64,000 nt of DNA from the NCBI RefSeq assembly GCF_040907265.1, contig NZ_JBFOHP010000002.1:4340001-4404000 (forward strand). Direction: 5' to 3'. This stretch comes from Streptomyces sclerotialus. Lineage in GTDB: Bacteria > Actinomycetota > Actinomycetes > Streptomycetales > Streptomycetaceae. Positions 26,606 to 34,249 of this stretch are shown in pieces. Under the pieces are notes generated by a model, which was not told the DNA's origin, searched no databases, and was given only the letters and a program-made list of their open reading frames with translations. Each line of letters opens with the position of its first letter. The first letter of the stretch is position 1. A program made the translations under genes and the position numbers.

Positions 26606-27478
26606 TCAGGTGGTCCGGCGGCGACCGGCGAAGACGCCGAAGCCGATGCCGACGACACCGACCACGATGCCGACCACACCCAGGATGCGGGCGGTGTTGT
26701 CGGTGCCGCCGTCGGCCGCGGTCGTGGTGCTCCTGCCGTCGTCCGCGCCGGCCTTGCCGTCCTGCTGGCCGGCCTGGGCGCCCGCGGTGTCCGTACCGCC
26801 GCCCTGCTCCGCGTCGGCCGCGTCGACGAGCTTCAGGACCGGCGCGGGGTTCTCGGGCTCCGGCGCGCCCTCCTTGGCGGGCTCGATCCAGCGCACGACC
26901 TCCTTGTTGTCGTACGTCTGGAGCGCCTTGAAGACGAGCTGGTCGGCGTCCTCGGGGAGGGCGCCGATCGAGACCGGGAACTGCTGGAACTGGCCGGGCT
27001 CGATCTTGCCGCCGGTCCAGGTGATCTTGGTGACCGCTTCCGTGAGCTTCTCGCCGTGCGACTCGATCGGCTTGTCCAGCTTGGACTTGGTGACCTTGAC
27101 GTCCCAGCCGGGCACCGGCTGCGGCATCGCGGACGCCAGCGGGTGGTCGGTGGGCAGGTCGACCTCCAGCTTCACGGTCGAGGCGTCGTCCCGCTCGTTC
27201 GGGACCTTGAAGTCCACGGTCGTGTAGCCGCCCTTGGCGGCCTGCCCCGGCTGCACGGTGACGTGCGCGAACGCGGGCCCCGCGAGCAGCAGCACGACAC
27301 CAGCGGCGGCACCGCCGACGAGGGGGAGACGGCGCAGGGCGGTACGGCGGCGGGAGGGGGCGGCGGACGGCCCGCGCTCGGCGGGGCCGGCAGACAGGGC
27401 GGTGGCCGGGGCGGTGGCCGGGGCTTTGGTCAGGGTGCTGTGCGACCGGGTGTTGCGCGACAGCGTGTTGTCCGACAT
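26606..27478 (-). CDS. YcnI family copper-binding protein (DUF1775)
   Basis: 290 residues; ATG at 27478 with GAGGAG about 6 bases upstream (a GTG two codons earlier is less likely). Signal peptide about 45-72, cleavage near AFA-HVTVQPG so that the copper-binding His becomes N-terminal, a feature of the YcnI fold; the family Trp is in VVRWIEPA. A disordered Gly/Asp/Gln linker and a C-terminal helix plus RRR tail anchor it to the membrane. YcnI genes pair with ycnJ in copper acquisition. Confidence 0.9.
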   Translation of the reverse strand: MSDNTLSRNTRSHSTLTKAPATAPATALSAGPAERGPSAAPSRRRTALRRLPLVGGAAAGVVLLLAGPAFAHVTVQPGQAAKGGYTTVDFKVPNERDDASTVKLEVDLPTDHPLASAMPQPVPGWDVKVTKSKLDKPIESHGEKLTEAVTKITWTGGKIEPGQFQQFPVSIGALPEDADQLVFKALQTYDNKEVVRWIEPAKEGAPEPENPAPVLKLVDAADAEQGGGTDTAGAQAGQQDGKAGADDGRSTTTAADGGTDNTARILGVVGIVVGVVGIGFGVFAGRRRTT

Positions 27479-27601
27479 GGACACTCCTCAGTCAGGAGGG
27501 AAGGGAGGCTGATGGTGGCGCGCGTGCGGCGACGGCACGTCAGCCCGCCCGGACCGTGTCCGGGGTCCCGTCCTGCGGGCGTGCGTGAGCTGCGTGTGAC
27601 G

Positions 27602-28567
27602 TCAGGCCGCGAGGGCGAAGTGGGGCGGTCCCCGCCTGACGACACTGTGCTGGAGCGCGAGCTCTTCGGGCCCGGCTTTGTCATGCTCGTACGAAACGGG
27701 GGCGCGCGGAGTAGGGTCCACGCTGCCCAGCAGTCCGGCGCACAGCGCGTGCACGAGGCGCAGCGCGGTACGCAGTGCGCCCATCGACGCGGTCGCCGTG
27801 GCCTCCCGCGCGGCGGGCGCGGAGAGCCGTACCAGCCGCCACAGCGCGGCCTCGCCCCGGCGCAGCAGCCAGCCGGCCGCCAGCGCCGCGAGCAGGTGCC
27901 CGAGCAGCATCGGCAGCGACGGCAGCAGCCCCGTCAGGGAACCGAGCCCGAGGTGCTGGGCGGCGGCGGACAACCCCGAGCCGCCACCCGTACCGACCGC
28001 ACCGTGCGCGGCCATGTCGTGCGCCGCCATGCCCTGCCCGGCCGCGCCGTGCGCCATGGAGGCGTGCGCCATGGAGGCGGGCGCCACGGAGTCCTGCGCG
28101 GCGTGGGCGCCCGCCGTCGCGGCGGCTCCGCCCGTCGCGCTCCCCACGGGACCGATGCCGGCCGCGGCGAGCATCTGCCGTGCCTGCGTACCGGTGAGCC
28201 GCCCCGCCTCGAACCCGCAGGTCATCTGGCGGGCGAGACCGATCGCCGCACGGTCGCTCAGCCCGTTCACGCCGCCGGCCGGCAGCTGTACCGCGAGGCC
28301 GCGCTGGCCCACCATGAAGAGCGCGTGCAGCACGAGCTGCCCGAAGGCGAGCGCTGCGGCGATGCCCGGCAGCGAGCGTTCGCGGCCGGCGAGGGGTACG
28401 GCGACGGCCAGTACGCCGACGCAGCCGGCGCCCAGCGTCCACAGCGGAACGGTGGCGCAGGAACCGATCATGTGCCCCGCGGCGGCCAGCGCGACGCAGG
28501 CCGCGGTGAACACCGCGGCCCTCAGCAACCGCAGATCGGCCGCGGCGCGCCCCTCGGGGGAAGTCAT
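27602..28567 (-). CDS. Membrane protein with His/Met-rich loop, first gene of copper operon
   Basis: 321 residues from ATG at 28567 (MTSPEGRAAADLRLL). Four or five membrane helices in the N-terminal half (about 17-37, 42-62, 70-95) and one near 240-258. The central loop (about 175-205) is unusual: repeated MAHASMAHG and MAAHDMAAHG, six His and six Met in thirty residues, the composition of extracytoplasmic Cu(I)/Cu(II)-binding loops. I do not recognise the family. Context (upstream of ycnI, Sco, PCu(A)C, CopC-CopD) and the loop suggest copper sensing or storage; this is inference. Confidence 0.78.
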   Translation of the reverse strand: MTSPEGRAAADLRLLRAAVFTAACVALAAAGHMIGSCATVPLWTLGAGCVGVLAVAVPLAGRERSLPGIAAALAFGQLVLHALFMVGQRGLAVQLPAGGVNGLSDRAAIGLARQMTCGFEAGRLTGTQARQMLAAAGIGPVGSATGGAAATAGAHAAQDSVAPASMAHASMAHGAAGQGMAAHDMAAHGAVGTGGGSGLSAAAQHLGLGSLTGLLPSLPMLLGHLLAALAAGWLLRRGEAALWRLVRLSAPAAREATATASMGALRTALRLVHALCAGLLGSVDPTPRAPVSYEHDKAGPEELALQHSVVRRGPPHFALAA

Positions 28568-29339
28568 GGCGGGCGCCATCATCCCACTGCGCGTACCGGA
28601 CGCATACGGCAGGGCGGACGCTCCCGGACAGGCCGGACCGAGCGAGGGGCGCCGACGGGGGAGACGCCGGGTGGCAGCGGGCCGTGCCGCTGCTCGCGGG
28701 GCCCTCGGCGGAGACGGAGCAGCGCAGGACGATGTCCGTGCGATTCCGTGCGATTCCGTGCGCTGTCCGTGCGGTGACCGGGGACGCGAGCCGGATATGG
28801 GGGAAGGCCGGGTATGGGGGAAGGCCGGGTACAGGAGAAGACCGGGTACGGGAGAAGAGGAGAGAAAGGGACGGTGCGGGCCCGTCCAGAGGCCATGGCC
28901 GCTTCCGGACAATCCGAAGCCCCGTCTGGAGGACGTCTGCGAAGGCAGCCACACGAATGCGTCTGGACGATCCGCTGCCCCTCTCGTACGCGTGTGCGCG
29001 ACTGTCCCACCCGCACAATCAGTAGAAAGATGCAAACGATCGTAGACGGACAGTAAGCGGTTTCAAATGGTCACTCGACGCGACGCGTCCCCACCTCATG
29101 ACCAGGGCCGTCGCCCCGGCCCCGCCCCGGAGGGCCGGTGAACCCGCGGAAGATCGGCCGGAGTGCCGCTACCGCAATTGGAGGGGCGCACGCAGGGGCG
29201 CGCCCACGGGCCTTTTACACCGGTACGCTCAATGGCCGCGTCCGCCGAATGGGCGGAGTCACGTCAAACCCACGCTTACCGACCATGGAGCGCGGCAATA
29301 CGTATCGATATGTCGAGCCGCGGCCAGGAGGCTGGAGCG
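28568..29339. repeat. Long spacer with short tandem repeats
   Basis: 772 bp with no supported gene. At 28738-28770 the unit GTGCGATTCC is repeated, and 28796-28860 holds about four 15-bp units of the form GGGTATGGGGGAAGG, degenerating to GGGTACGGGAGAAG. The segment 29000-29110 is AT-richer and likely contains the promoters of the divergent genes on either side. Confidence 0.6.
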
Positions 29340-29990
29340 ATGAGCATCTGGTGGTCCCTCCATCTTCGGCGGGAGGCAGCGAGCGTGCCGCTCGCGCGCC
29401 GTCTGCTGCTGGGGACGATGGAGACCGCGGGCGTCGACCCGGACGTCTGTTACGACCTTTCGCTCGCCCTCTCCGAAGCCTGCGCCAACGCCGTCGAGCA
29501 CGGCGACGGCGTGGCGGAGGAGTACCGCGTCACGGCGTTCATCGACGGCGACACGTGCCGCATCGAGGTCACCGACTCCGGACCCGGGTTCCATGACCGC
29601 TCGGAACGCTTGGACCGGTCGGACGGGGCACACCGGTCGGACGGGCCGGGTCGTTCCGACGGGTCGGGTCGGCCGGACGGGCCGAGCCGGTCGGACGGGC
29701 CGGTCCGATCCACCGGTCCCGGTTCCGGTTCCGTTCCTGGAACCGGCCCTGGGTCCGGACCTGGAACCGGGCCCCACGACCGTTCGCCCAGCTCCCCCCG
29801 GACGGAACCCGCTCCGCTCCGCCGACACGCCCCCGCCCCCGCTCAGGCCGAGCACGGACGGGGGCTCTTCTTGATCGAGGCGCTCACCGACCAGGTCCGC
29901 TACCGCAACCGCACGGGGCGCCGGGGCGCGGTGGTCAGCTTCGACAAGGTCCTCAAATGGCGCGAGGGCGCGCTGCTCCAGATGCCGTGA
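29340..29990 (+). CDS. HATPase_c_2 ATP-binding protein (anti-sigma-factor-like kinase) with repeat insertion
   Basis: 216 residues; ATG at 29340 follows AGGAGG at 29327-29332. N box SEACANAVEH and G1 box EVTDSGPGF, then about 75-90 residues of degenerate RSDGPGRSDG and GPGSGPGTG repeats, then the G2 box EHGRGLFLIEAL. RsbW/SpoIIAB-like proteins of this family bind ATP and regulate sigma factors or phosphorylate antagonists. The insertion lies where the ATP lid sits, which normally is only 15-20 residues, so nucleotide handling may be altered. Single gene; promoter in the long upstream spacer. Confidence 0.85.
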   Translation: MSIWWSLHLRREAASVPLARRLLLGTMETAGVDPDVCYDLSLALSEACANAVEHGDGVAEEYRVTAFIDGDTCRIEVTDSGPGFHDRSERLDRSDGAHRSDGPGRSDGSGRPDGPSRSDGPVRSTGPGSGSVPGTGPGSGPGTGPHDRSPSSPRTEPAPLRRHAPAPAQAEHGRGLFLIEALTDQVRYRNRTGRRGAVVSFDKVLKWREGALLQMP

Positions 29991-30131
29991 CGTTTCTCCA
30001 CCGCCGCTCGTGACCTGGTCCCAATTCCCTGACCAGGCACGCTGCTGTGATCTACGCTGAACTCCCGTGCCGTACAAGGCGGGAACTTCTTCTCGCGCTC
30101 TCGTGCGGTACACGGCGGGAGGGGGAGCGGG

Positions 30132-31634
30132 ATGAACGGCGGCGGTGCCGGAACCGGTCACGGCGGCGGTGCCGGAACCGGTCACGGCGGCAGTGCCGGA
30201 ACCGGTCACGGCGGCAACGACGCCCGGGCGATGGGCCATGGCCGGGTCTACCAGGCATCCGGCGACCAGCACATCATCGAGCACCACTACCACGGTTCCG
30301 AGGGCGGTCCGGGCGGTCCGGGCGGCACCGGTGGCACCGGCGGCGCGTGGTCCGGCCTGGACTCCGTCCGCTGGCCTTCCGTGGGCCGCGCCCCCACCGT
30401 GCTGCGCGACCGCACGGAACTGATGGACCGGCTCCGGGCAGCGGTCGCCTCCGACGCGGGCGGCCAGGTGTACGTCCTGCACGGCCTCGGCGGCTGCGGC
30501 AAGACGGCCGTCGCGTACACCCTGTTCCAGTACGCCACGTCCCAGGCGGGCCGCATCGCCCTGCGCGGACTGCTCGACCAGTCCCTGACAGAAGTGATCG
30601 CAGGAGGCGTCCGGTCTCTTCGTACCCATTCCGTGGTGCTGGACAGCGTCTGGCGGAGCATCCCGGCGGAGCTGTGCGACGAGCTGGTCACCGTGGCGGT
30701 TCAGCAGCTGCTGTCCGTACTCCCGGAAGTGCCGCAGCGCGGTGACGTGGATGCCCGTACGAGCCTGCTCGCCCCTCACGCGGTCAGGTTGCTGCGGAGG
30801 GCGGTCGACCGGCCGGATGTGGGGCACGCGGCGGTCGAAGGGGCCGCGGAGGCACTGCTGCGTCTGGTGGTCGCCCTGCACCGGGCCGGCGACTACGCAC
30901 CTGCGCTGGCGGTGGCGGAGCAGGCGGTGAAGCTGGGAAAGCGGCGACTGGGAGCGGACAACCCGGTCATTCTGCGGCTCCGCCAGCGGATGGGGCGTGC
31001 ACTTAACCGGGTCGGCCGCTTCGAAGAGGCCGAGACGGTGCATCGCGCGGCATTGGCTGACTGTGAGCGCCGACAGCTCTCTCTGGACACGTGGGAAAGC
31101 TGCTTGGGGCTGGCCCGGGTGCTCTGGCTGCAGGGCCAGCTGGCGGAAGCGGAGGTGCTGGTCCGACGAGCCGTGGAGGGGCGAACGGAAGTTCTGGGCG
31201 CGACGCACCCCCTGACGCTGCGGGCACGGACGGACCTGATCGAAGTGCACGAGGACACCCGGCTGGAAGAAGACCTCGCAGCCGGAGCGGCCCTCATCGT
31301 CGACTGCGATCGCGCCCTCGGGGCACGTCACCAGGTCTCACTGTTCGCCAAGCAGGCTTACGCCCTTGTGAAGTTCTTCGCGGGGAGGCCGGCCGAAGCG
31401 CTTCCTCTCGCCCGCGAAATCTTCACCGCTTACGACAGTGCCTTCGAGCCCACCTACCAGATCACTCTGTCGGCTCATACGCTCCTGGCCCGGGTCCTCG
31501 CTGCACTCGGCGAGCAGGCGGAGGCGGTGGAGCAGGCCGAGGCGGTGGTCGAAGGACAGAAGCAGTCGCTCGGTCCGCAGCACCCGTGGACGCTGGAGTC
31601 GGCAGAGCGACTGGCACAGTTCCGGGCCATGTAG
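30132..31634 (+). CDS. NB-ARC/TPR protein lacking most of the NTPase domain
   Basis: 500 residues, start ATG with GAGGGGGAG upstream. The N-terminus holds three GAGTGHGG repeats (a 24-bp DNA repeat), then RVYQASGDQHIIEHHYHG, a motif I associate with STAND proteins of actinobacteria and possibly with amyloid-type signalling. Walker A GLGGCGKTAVA is present at about 117-128, but soon after (SQAGRIALRG) the sequence jumps to the region that normally follows NB-ARC; Walker B, RNBS-B and GLPL motifs are missing. Residues 225-495 are TPR units with the PL/HP-T pattern. An in-frame internal deletion is the simplest reading; it may be a decaying STAND sensor or a TPR scaffold. Confidence 0.8.
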   Translation: MNGGGAGTGHGGGAGTGHGGSAGTGHGGNDARAMGHGRVYQASGDQHIIEHHYHGSEGGPGGPGGTGGTGGAWSGLDSVRWPSVGRAPTVLRDRTELMDRLRAAVASDAGGQVYVLHGLGGCGKTAVAYTLFQYATSQAGRIALRGLLDQSLTEVIAGGVRSLRTHSVVLDSVWRSIPAELCDELVTVAVQQLLSVLPEVPQRGDVDARTSLLAPHAVRLLRRAVDRPDVGHAAVEGAAEALLRLVVALHRAGDYAPALAVAEQAVKLGKRRLGADNPVILRLRQRMGRALNRVGRFEEAETVHRAALADCERRQLSLDTWESCLGLARVLWLQGQLAEAEVLVRRAVEGRTEVLGATHPLTLRARTDLIEVHEDTRLEEDLAAGAALIVDCDRALGARHQVSLFAKQAYALVKFFAGRPAEALPLAREIFTAYDSAFEPTYQITLSAHTLLARVLAALGEQAEAVEQAEAVVEGQKQSLGPQHPWTLESAERLAQFRAM

Positions 31635-31713
31635 AGAACAGCGCCCCGGGCGCACCCCCATGCCGAGTCCCCCGTGCTCGGCGTCCCCCGGTGGGTGCGC
31701 CGCAGGGCGCACG

Positions 31714-31741
31714 CGCTAACGCGAAGTGACTCGCGTTAGCG
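31714..31741. promoter_or_regulatory. Inverted repeat, candidate TetR operator
   Basis: CGCTAACGCG, 8 bases (AAGTGACT), CGCGTTAGCG: a perfect 10-bp inverted repeat ending 50 bases before the tetR start. A possible promoter (TGACTC at 31727, AATACT at 31750, 17-bp spacer) overlaps it, which fits autorepression. Confidence 0.65.
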
Positions 31742-31791
31742 ATCTGGACAATACTTCGTGTGATCGATCGCTGGCAATCCGGAGTGCCTTC

Positions 31792-32427
31792 ATGAGCACA
31801 ACGCAGCGCCCCCCAGGCAGAACCCGCCCCGGGGGCCGTACCGCACGCACCCGTACCGCCGTGCTCGACGCCGTCTTCGACGAGCTGGGCGAGACCGGGT
31901 TCGCCGCGCTGTCGATGGAGCGGGTCGCGCAGCGGTCAGGCGTGCACCAGGCGACGATCTACCGCCGCTGGCGCACCGTCGAGGGCCTCGTCTGCGCCCT
32001 GCTCACGGAACGCAGCGCGGGCATCCCGCTGCCCGACACCGGCTCGCTCTGCGGCGACCTGCGCGCCCTCGCCCGCAGCATCAAGGGGTTCTTCGAGGAC
32101 GGGCGTAACCAGGCCATGATCGAGGCGGTGGTCTCGGCGGCCGCCCGCGATCCGCGCGCGGAGGAGGTGCTGCGGGACTTCTTCACCGACCGCCTCGCCG
32201 TCGCCGGCGCCATGGTGCGGCGGTCCGTCGACCGCGGTGAGCTGCCCGCCGACACGGACGCCGAGGCGGTGGTGGCCGCCCTGGGCGCGCCCTTCTACTA
32301 CCGCATCCTGGTCGTGCGGCAGCCGATCGATGCGTGTCTCGTGGAGTCCGCCGCGATCGCCACGTACACGGCGGCCAAGGCGGGTGCGTACGTCCGTACG
32401 GTCTCGTCCGCCGCCCGTACGGACTGA
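31792..32427 (+). CDS. TetR/AcrR family regulator
   Basis: 211 residues from ATG at 31792 with GGAG upstream. N-terminal HTH RTAVLDAVFDELGETGFAALSMERVAQRSGVHQATIYRRW is a textbook TetR domain; the ligand domain is of the C-terminal TetR_C_16-like type (helices from about 75). No divergent partner gene sits next to it; the aminopeptidase gene downstream is convergent. Its own operator candidate is at 31714-31741. Confidence 0.92.
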   Translation: MSTTQRPPGRTRPGGRTARTRTAVLDAVFDELGETGFAALSMERVAQRSGVHQATIYRRWRTVEGLVCALLTERSAGIPLPDTGSLCGDLRALARSIKGFFEDGRNQAMIEAVVSAAARDPRAEEVLRDFFTDRLAVAGAMVRRSVDRGELPADTDAEAVVAALGAPFYYRILVVRQPIDACLVESAAIATYTAAKAGAYVRTVSSAARTD

Positions 32428-32430
32428 GCA

Positions 32431-32474
32431 GAACGGGTGGGTGTTCCGCAGAACAGCAGAACACCCACCCGTTC
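32431..32474. terminator. Bidirectional terminator between tetR and pepP
   Basis: GAACGGGTGGGTGTTC, 12-base loop, GAACACCCACCCGTTC: a perfect 16-bp stem starting four bases after the tetR stop. No U tract, as is common in Streptomyces. Immediately beyond it, 32515-32605 consists of TCCTTCAG / CCTCCAG-type 9-base tandem units reaching into the last codons of pepP. Confidence 0.8.
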
Positions 32475-32514
32475 CGGCAGCACCCGGAGGTCACACGGAC
32501 TCTCGTCGGCTCTC

Positions 32515-32605
32515 GGCCCTTCAGCCCTTCAGCCGTTGAGTCCTCCAGTCCTTCAGTCCTTCAGTCCTCCAGTCCTCCAGCCGTTCGGTCCTTCAGCCCT
32601 TCAGG
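32515..32605. repeat. 9-bp tandem repeats at the pepP 3' end
   Basis: About ten degenerate copies of a 9-bp unit (GTCCTTCAG or variants CCCTTCAGC, GTCCTCCAG) end inside the pepP coding end at 32593. Pattern matches the gene-end minisatellites seen elsewhere in the window. Confidence 0.75.
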
Positions 32606-34050
32606 CGGGCCATCCACTCCTCGACCTCGTCCGAGCGGCGCGGCAGGGCCGCCGAGAGGTTCCGGTTGCCGTCGGCCGTGACGAGGATGTCGTCCTCGAT
32701 GCGGACGCCGATGCCGCGGTACTCCTCGGGGACGGTCAGGTCGTCGGCCTGGAAGTACAGGCCGGGCTCGACGGTGAGGACCATGCCGGGTTCGAGCGTG
32801 CCGTTGACGTACGACTCCGTACGGGCGGCCGCGCAGTCGTGGACGTCCAGGCCGAGCATGTGACCCGTGCCGTGCAGGGTCCAGCGGCGCTGCAGGCCCA
32901 GCTCCAGTACGCGCTCGACCGGGCCCTCGACCAGGCCCCACTCCACGAGGTGCTCGGTGAGGACGCGCTGCGCGGCATCGTGGAAGTCACGGAAGCCGGC
33001 GCCCGGCTTCACGGCCGCGATGCCCGCCTCCTGCGCCGCGTACACCGCGTCGTAGATCTTGCGCTGGAGGTCGGAGTAGCGGCCGTTGATCGGCAGGGTG
33101 CGGGTGACGTCGGCCGTGTAGAGGGAGTTCGTCTCCACGCCCGCGTCGAGCAGCAGCAGGTCGCCGGAGCGGACCTCGCCGTTGTTGCGTACCCAGTGCA
33201 GGGTGCAGGCGTGCGGCCCGGCGGCGCAGATCGAGCCGTAGCCGACGTCGTTGCCCTCGACGCGGGCCCGGAGGAAGAACGTTCCCTCGATGTAGCGCTC
33301 GGACGTCGCCTCGGCCTTGTCCAGGACCTTCACCACGTCCTCGAAGCCGCGCACCGTCGAGTCGACGGCCTTCTGCAGCTCACCGACCTCGAAGGCGTCC
33401 TTCACCAGACGCGCCTCGGAGAGGTACACGCGCAGTTCTTCGTCGCGCTCGGCGGTGACCTTGTCGGTCAGCGCCGCCTCGATGCCGGCGTCGTGGCCGC
33501 GGACGACGCGGACCGGCCCGGTGGCCTCCTTCAGCGCGTCGGCCAGCTCACGCACGTCCTTGCAGGGCATGCCGTACAGCACCGCGGCCTCGGTGAGGCT
33601 GTGCCGGCGGCCGACCCACAGCTCGCCCATGCCGTCGAGCCAGAACTCGCCGTTCTCGCGGTCGGAGCGGGGCAGGCGGTACAGCGTCGCGTCGTGCGCG
33701 TCCCCGTTGGGCTCCAGGACCAGGACGCTGTCGTCGGTCTGGTCGCCGGTGAGGTAGACGTACTCGGTCGCGGCGCGGAAGGAGTACTCGGTGTCGTTGG
33801 AGCGGGTCTTGAGATTGCCCGCGGGGATCACCAGGCGCTCGCCGGGGAACCGGCGGGACAGCGCGGCGCGCCGCTCGGCGGCGTTCGAAGCCTGCTCGAT
33901 GGGCTGGAGGTCGCGCAGTTCCGTGTCGGCCCAGCCGGACTTCATGTTGTCGGCGAGCTCGTCGGAAACGCCCGGGTAAAGGCCGTTCTTGCGCTGCTTG
34001 ATCGGCTGCTCGTCCTCGTCCGGGGTCTCCGGAGTGAGCTCGTCGGCCAC
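32593..34050 (-). CDS. pepP: Xaa-Pro aminopeptidase (aminopeptidase P, M24B)
   Basis: 485 residues from the GTG at 34050, which has GAGGAGG 5-6 bases upstream. N-terminal domain with FPGERLVIPAGN and EFWLDGMGELWVGRRHS; catalytic domain with metal ligands Asp in LLLLDAGVE and YTADVTR, His in HGTGHMLGLDVHD, Glu in TVEPGLYF and IRIEDDILV. The enzyme removes N-terminal residues next to proline. Ends over the 9-bp repeats noted separately, and is convergent with tetR. Confidence 0.94.
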   Translation of the reverse strand: MADELTPETPDEDEQPIKQRKNGLYPGVSDELADNMKSGWADTELRDLQPIEQASNAAERRAALSRRFPGERLVIPAGNLKTRSNDTEYSFRAATEYVYLTGDQTDDSVLVLEPNGDAHDATLYRLPRSDRENGEFWLDGMGELWVGRRHSLTEAAVLYGMPCKDVRELADALKEATGPVRVVRGHDAGIEAALTDKVTAERDEELRVYLSEARLVKDAFEVGELQKAVDSTVRGFEDVVKVLDKAEATSERYIEGTFFLRARVEGNDVGYGSICAAGPHACTLHWVRNNGEVRSGDLLLLDAGVETNSLYTADVTRTLPINGRYSDLQRKIYDAVYAAQEAGIAAVKPGAGFRDFHDAAQRVLTEHLVEWGLVEGPVERVLELGLQRRWTLHGTGHMLGLDVHDCAAARTESYVNGTLEPGMVLTVEPGLYFQADDLTVPEEYRGIGVRIEDDILVTADGNRNLSAALPRRSDEVEEWMARLKG

Positions 34051-34149
34051 GGTGCCTCCTCGTCGTAATTGGACGCTTTCCATCGTATGTGCGGATGGAA
34101 AGCGGTCCAGGGGGAGGAAGCTGTGACTTCTCAGGCACTCCCTCCTTGG

Positions 34150-34232
34150 CCGGGTGACGTTCGGCATGACCTTCGGCGGACGTTCGGCATGACGTTCGGC
34201 GGACCTTCGGCATGACGTTCGGCAGGCCTCTC
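34150..34232. repeat. Tandem repeats upstream of pepP / downstream of the SpoIIE gene
   Basis: Four to five units of TTCGGCATGACGTTCGGCGG type (about 18-19 bp, with GACGTT or GACCTT variants) fill the spacer between pepP start and the SpoIIE-type gene stop at 34250. Confidence 0.7.
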
Positions 34233-34249
34233 GTGTGCCGCTGAGCCTG

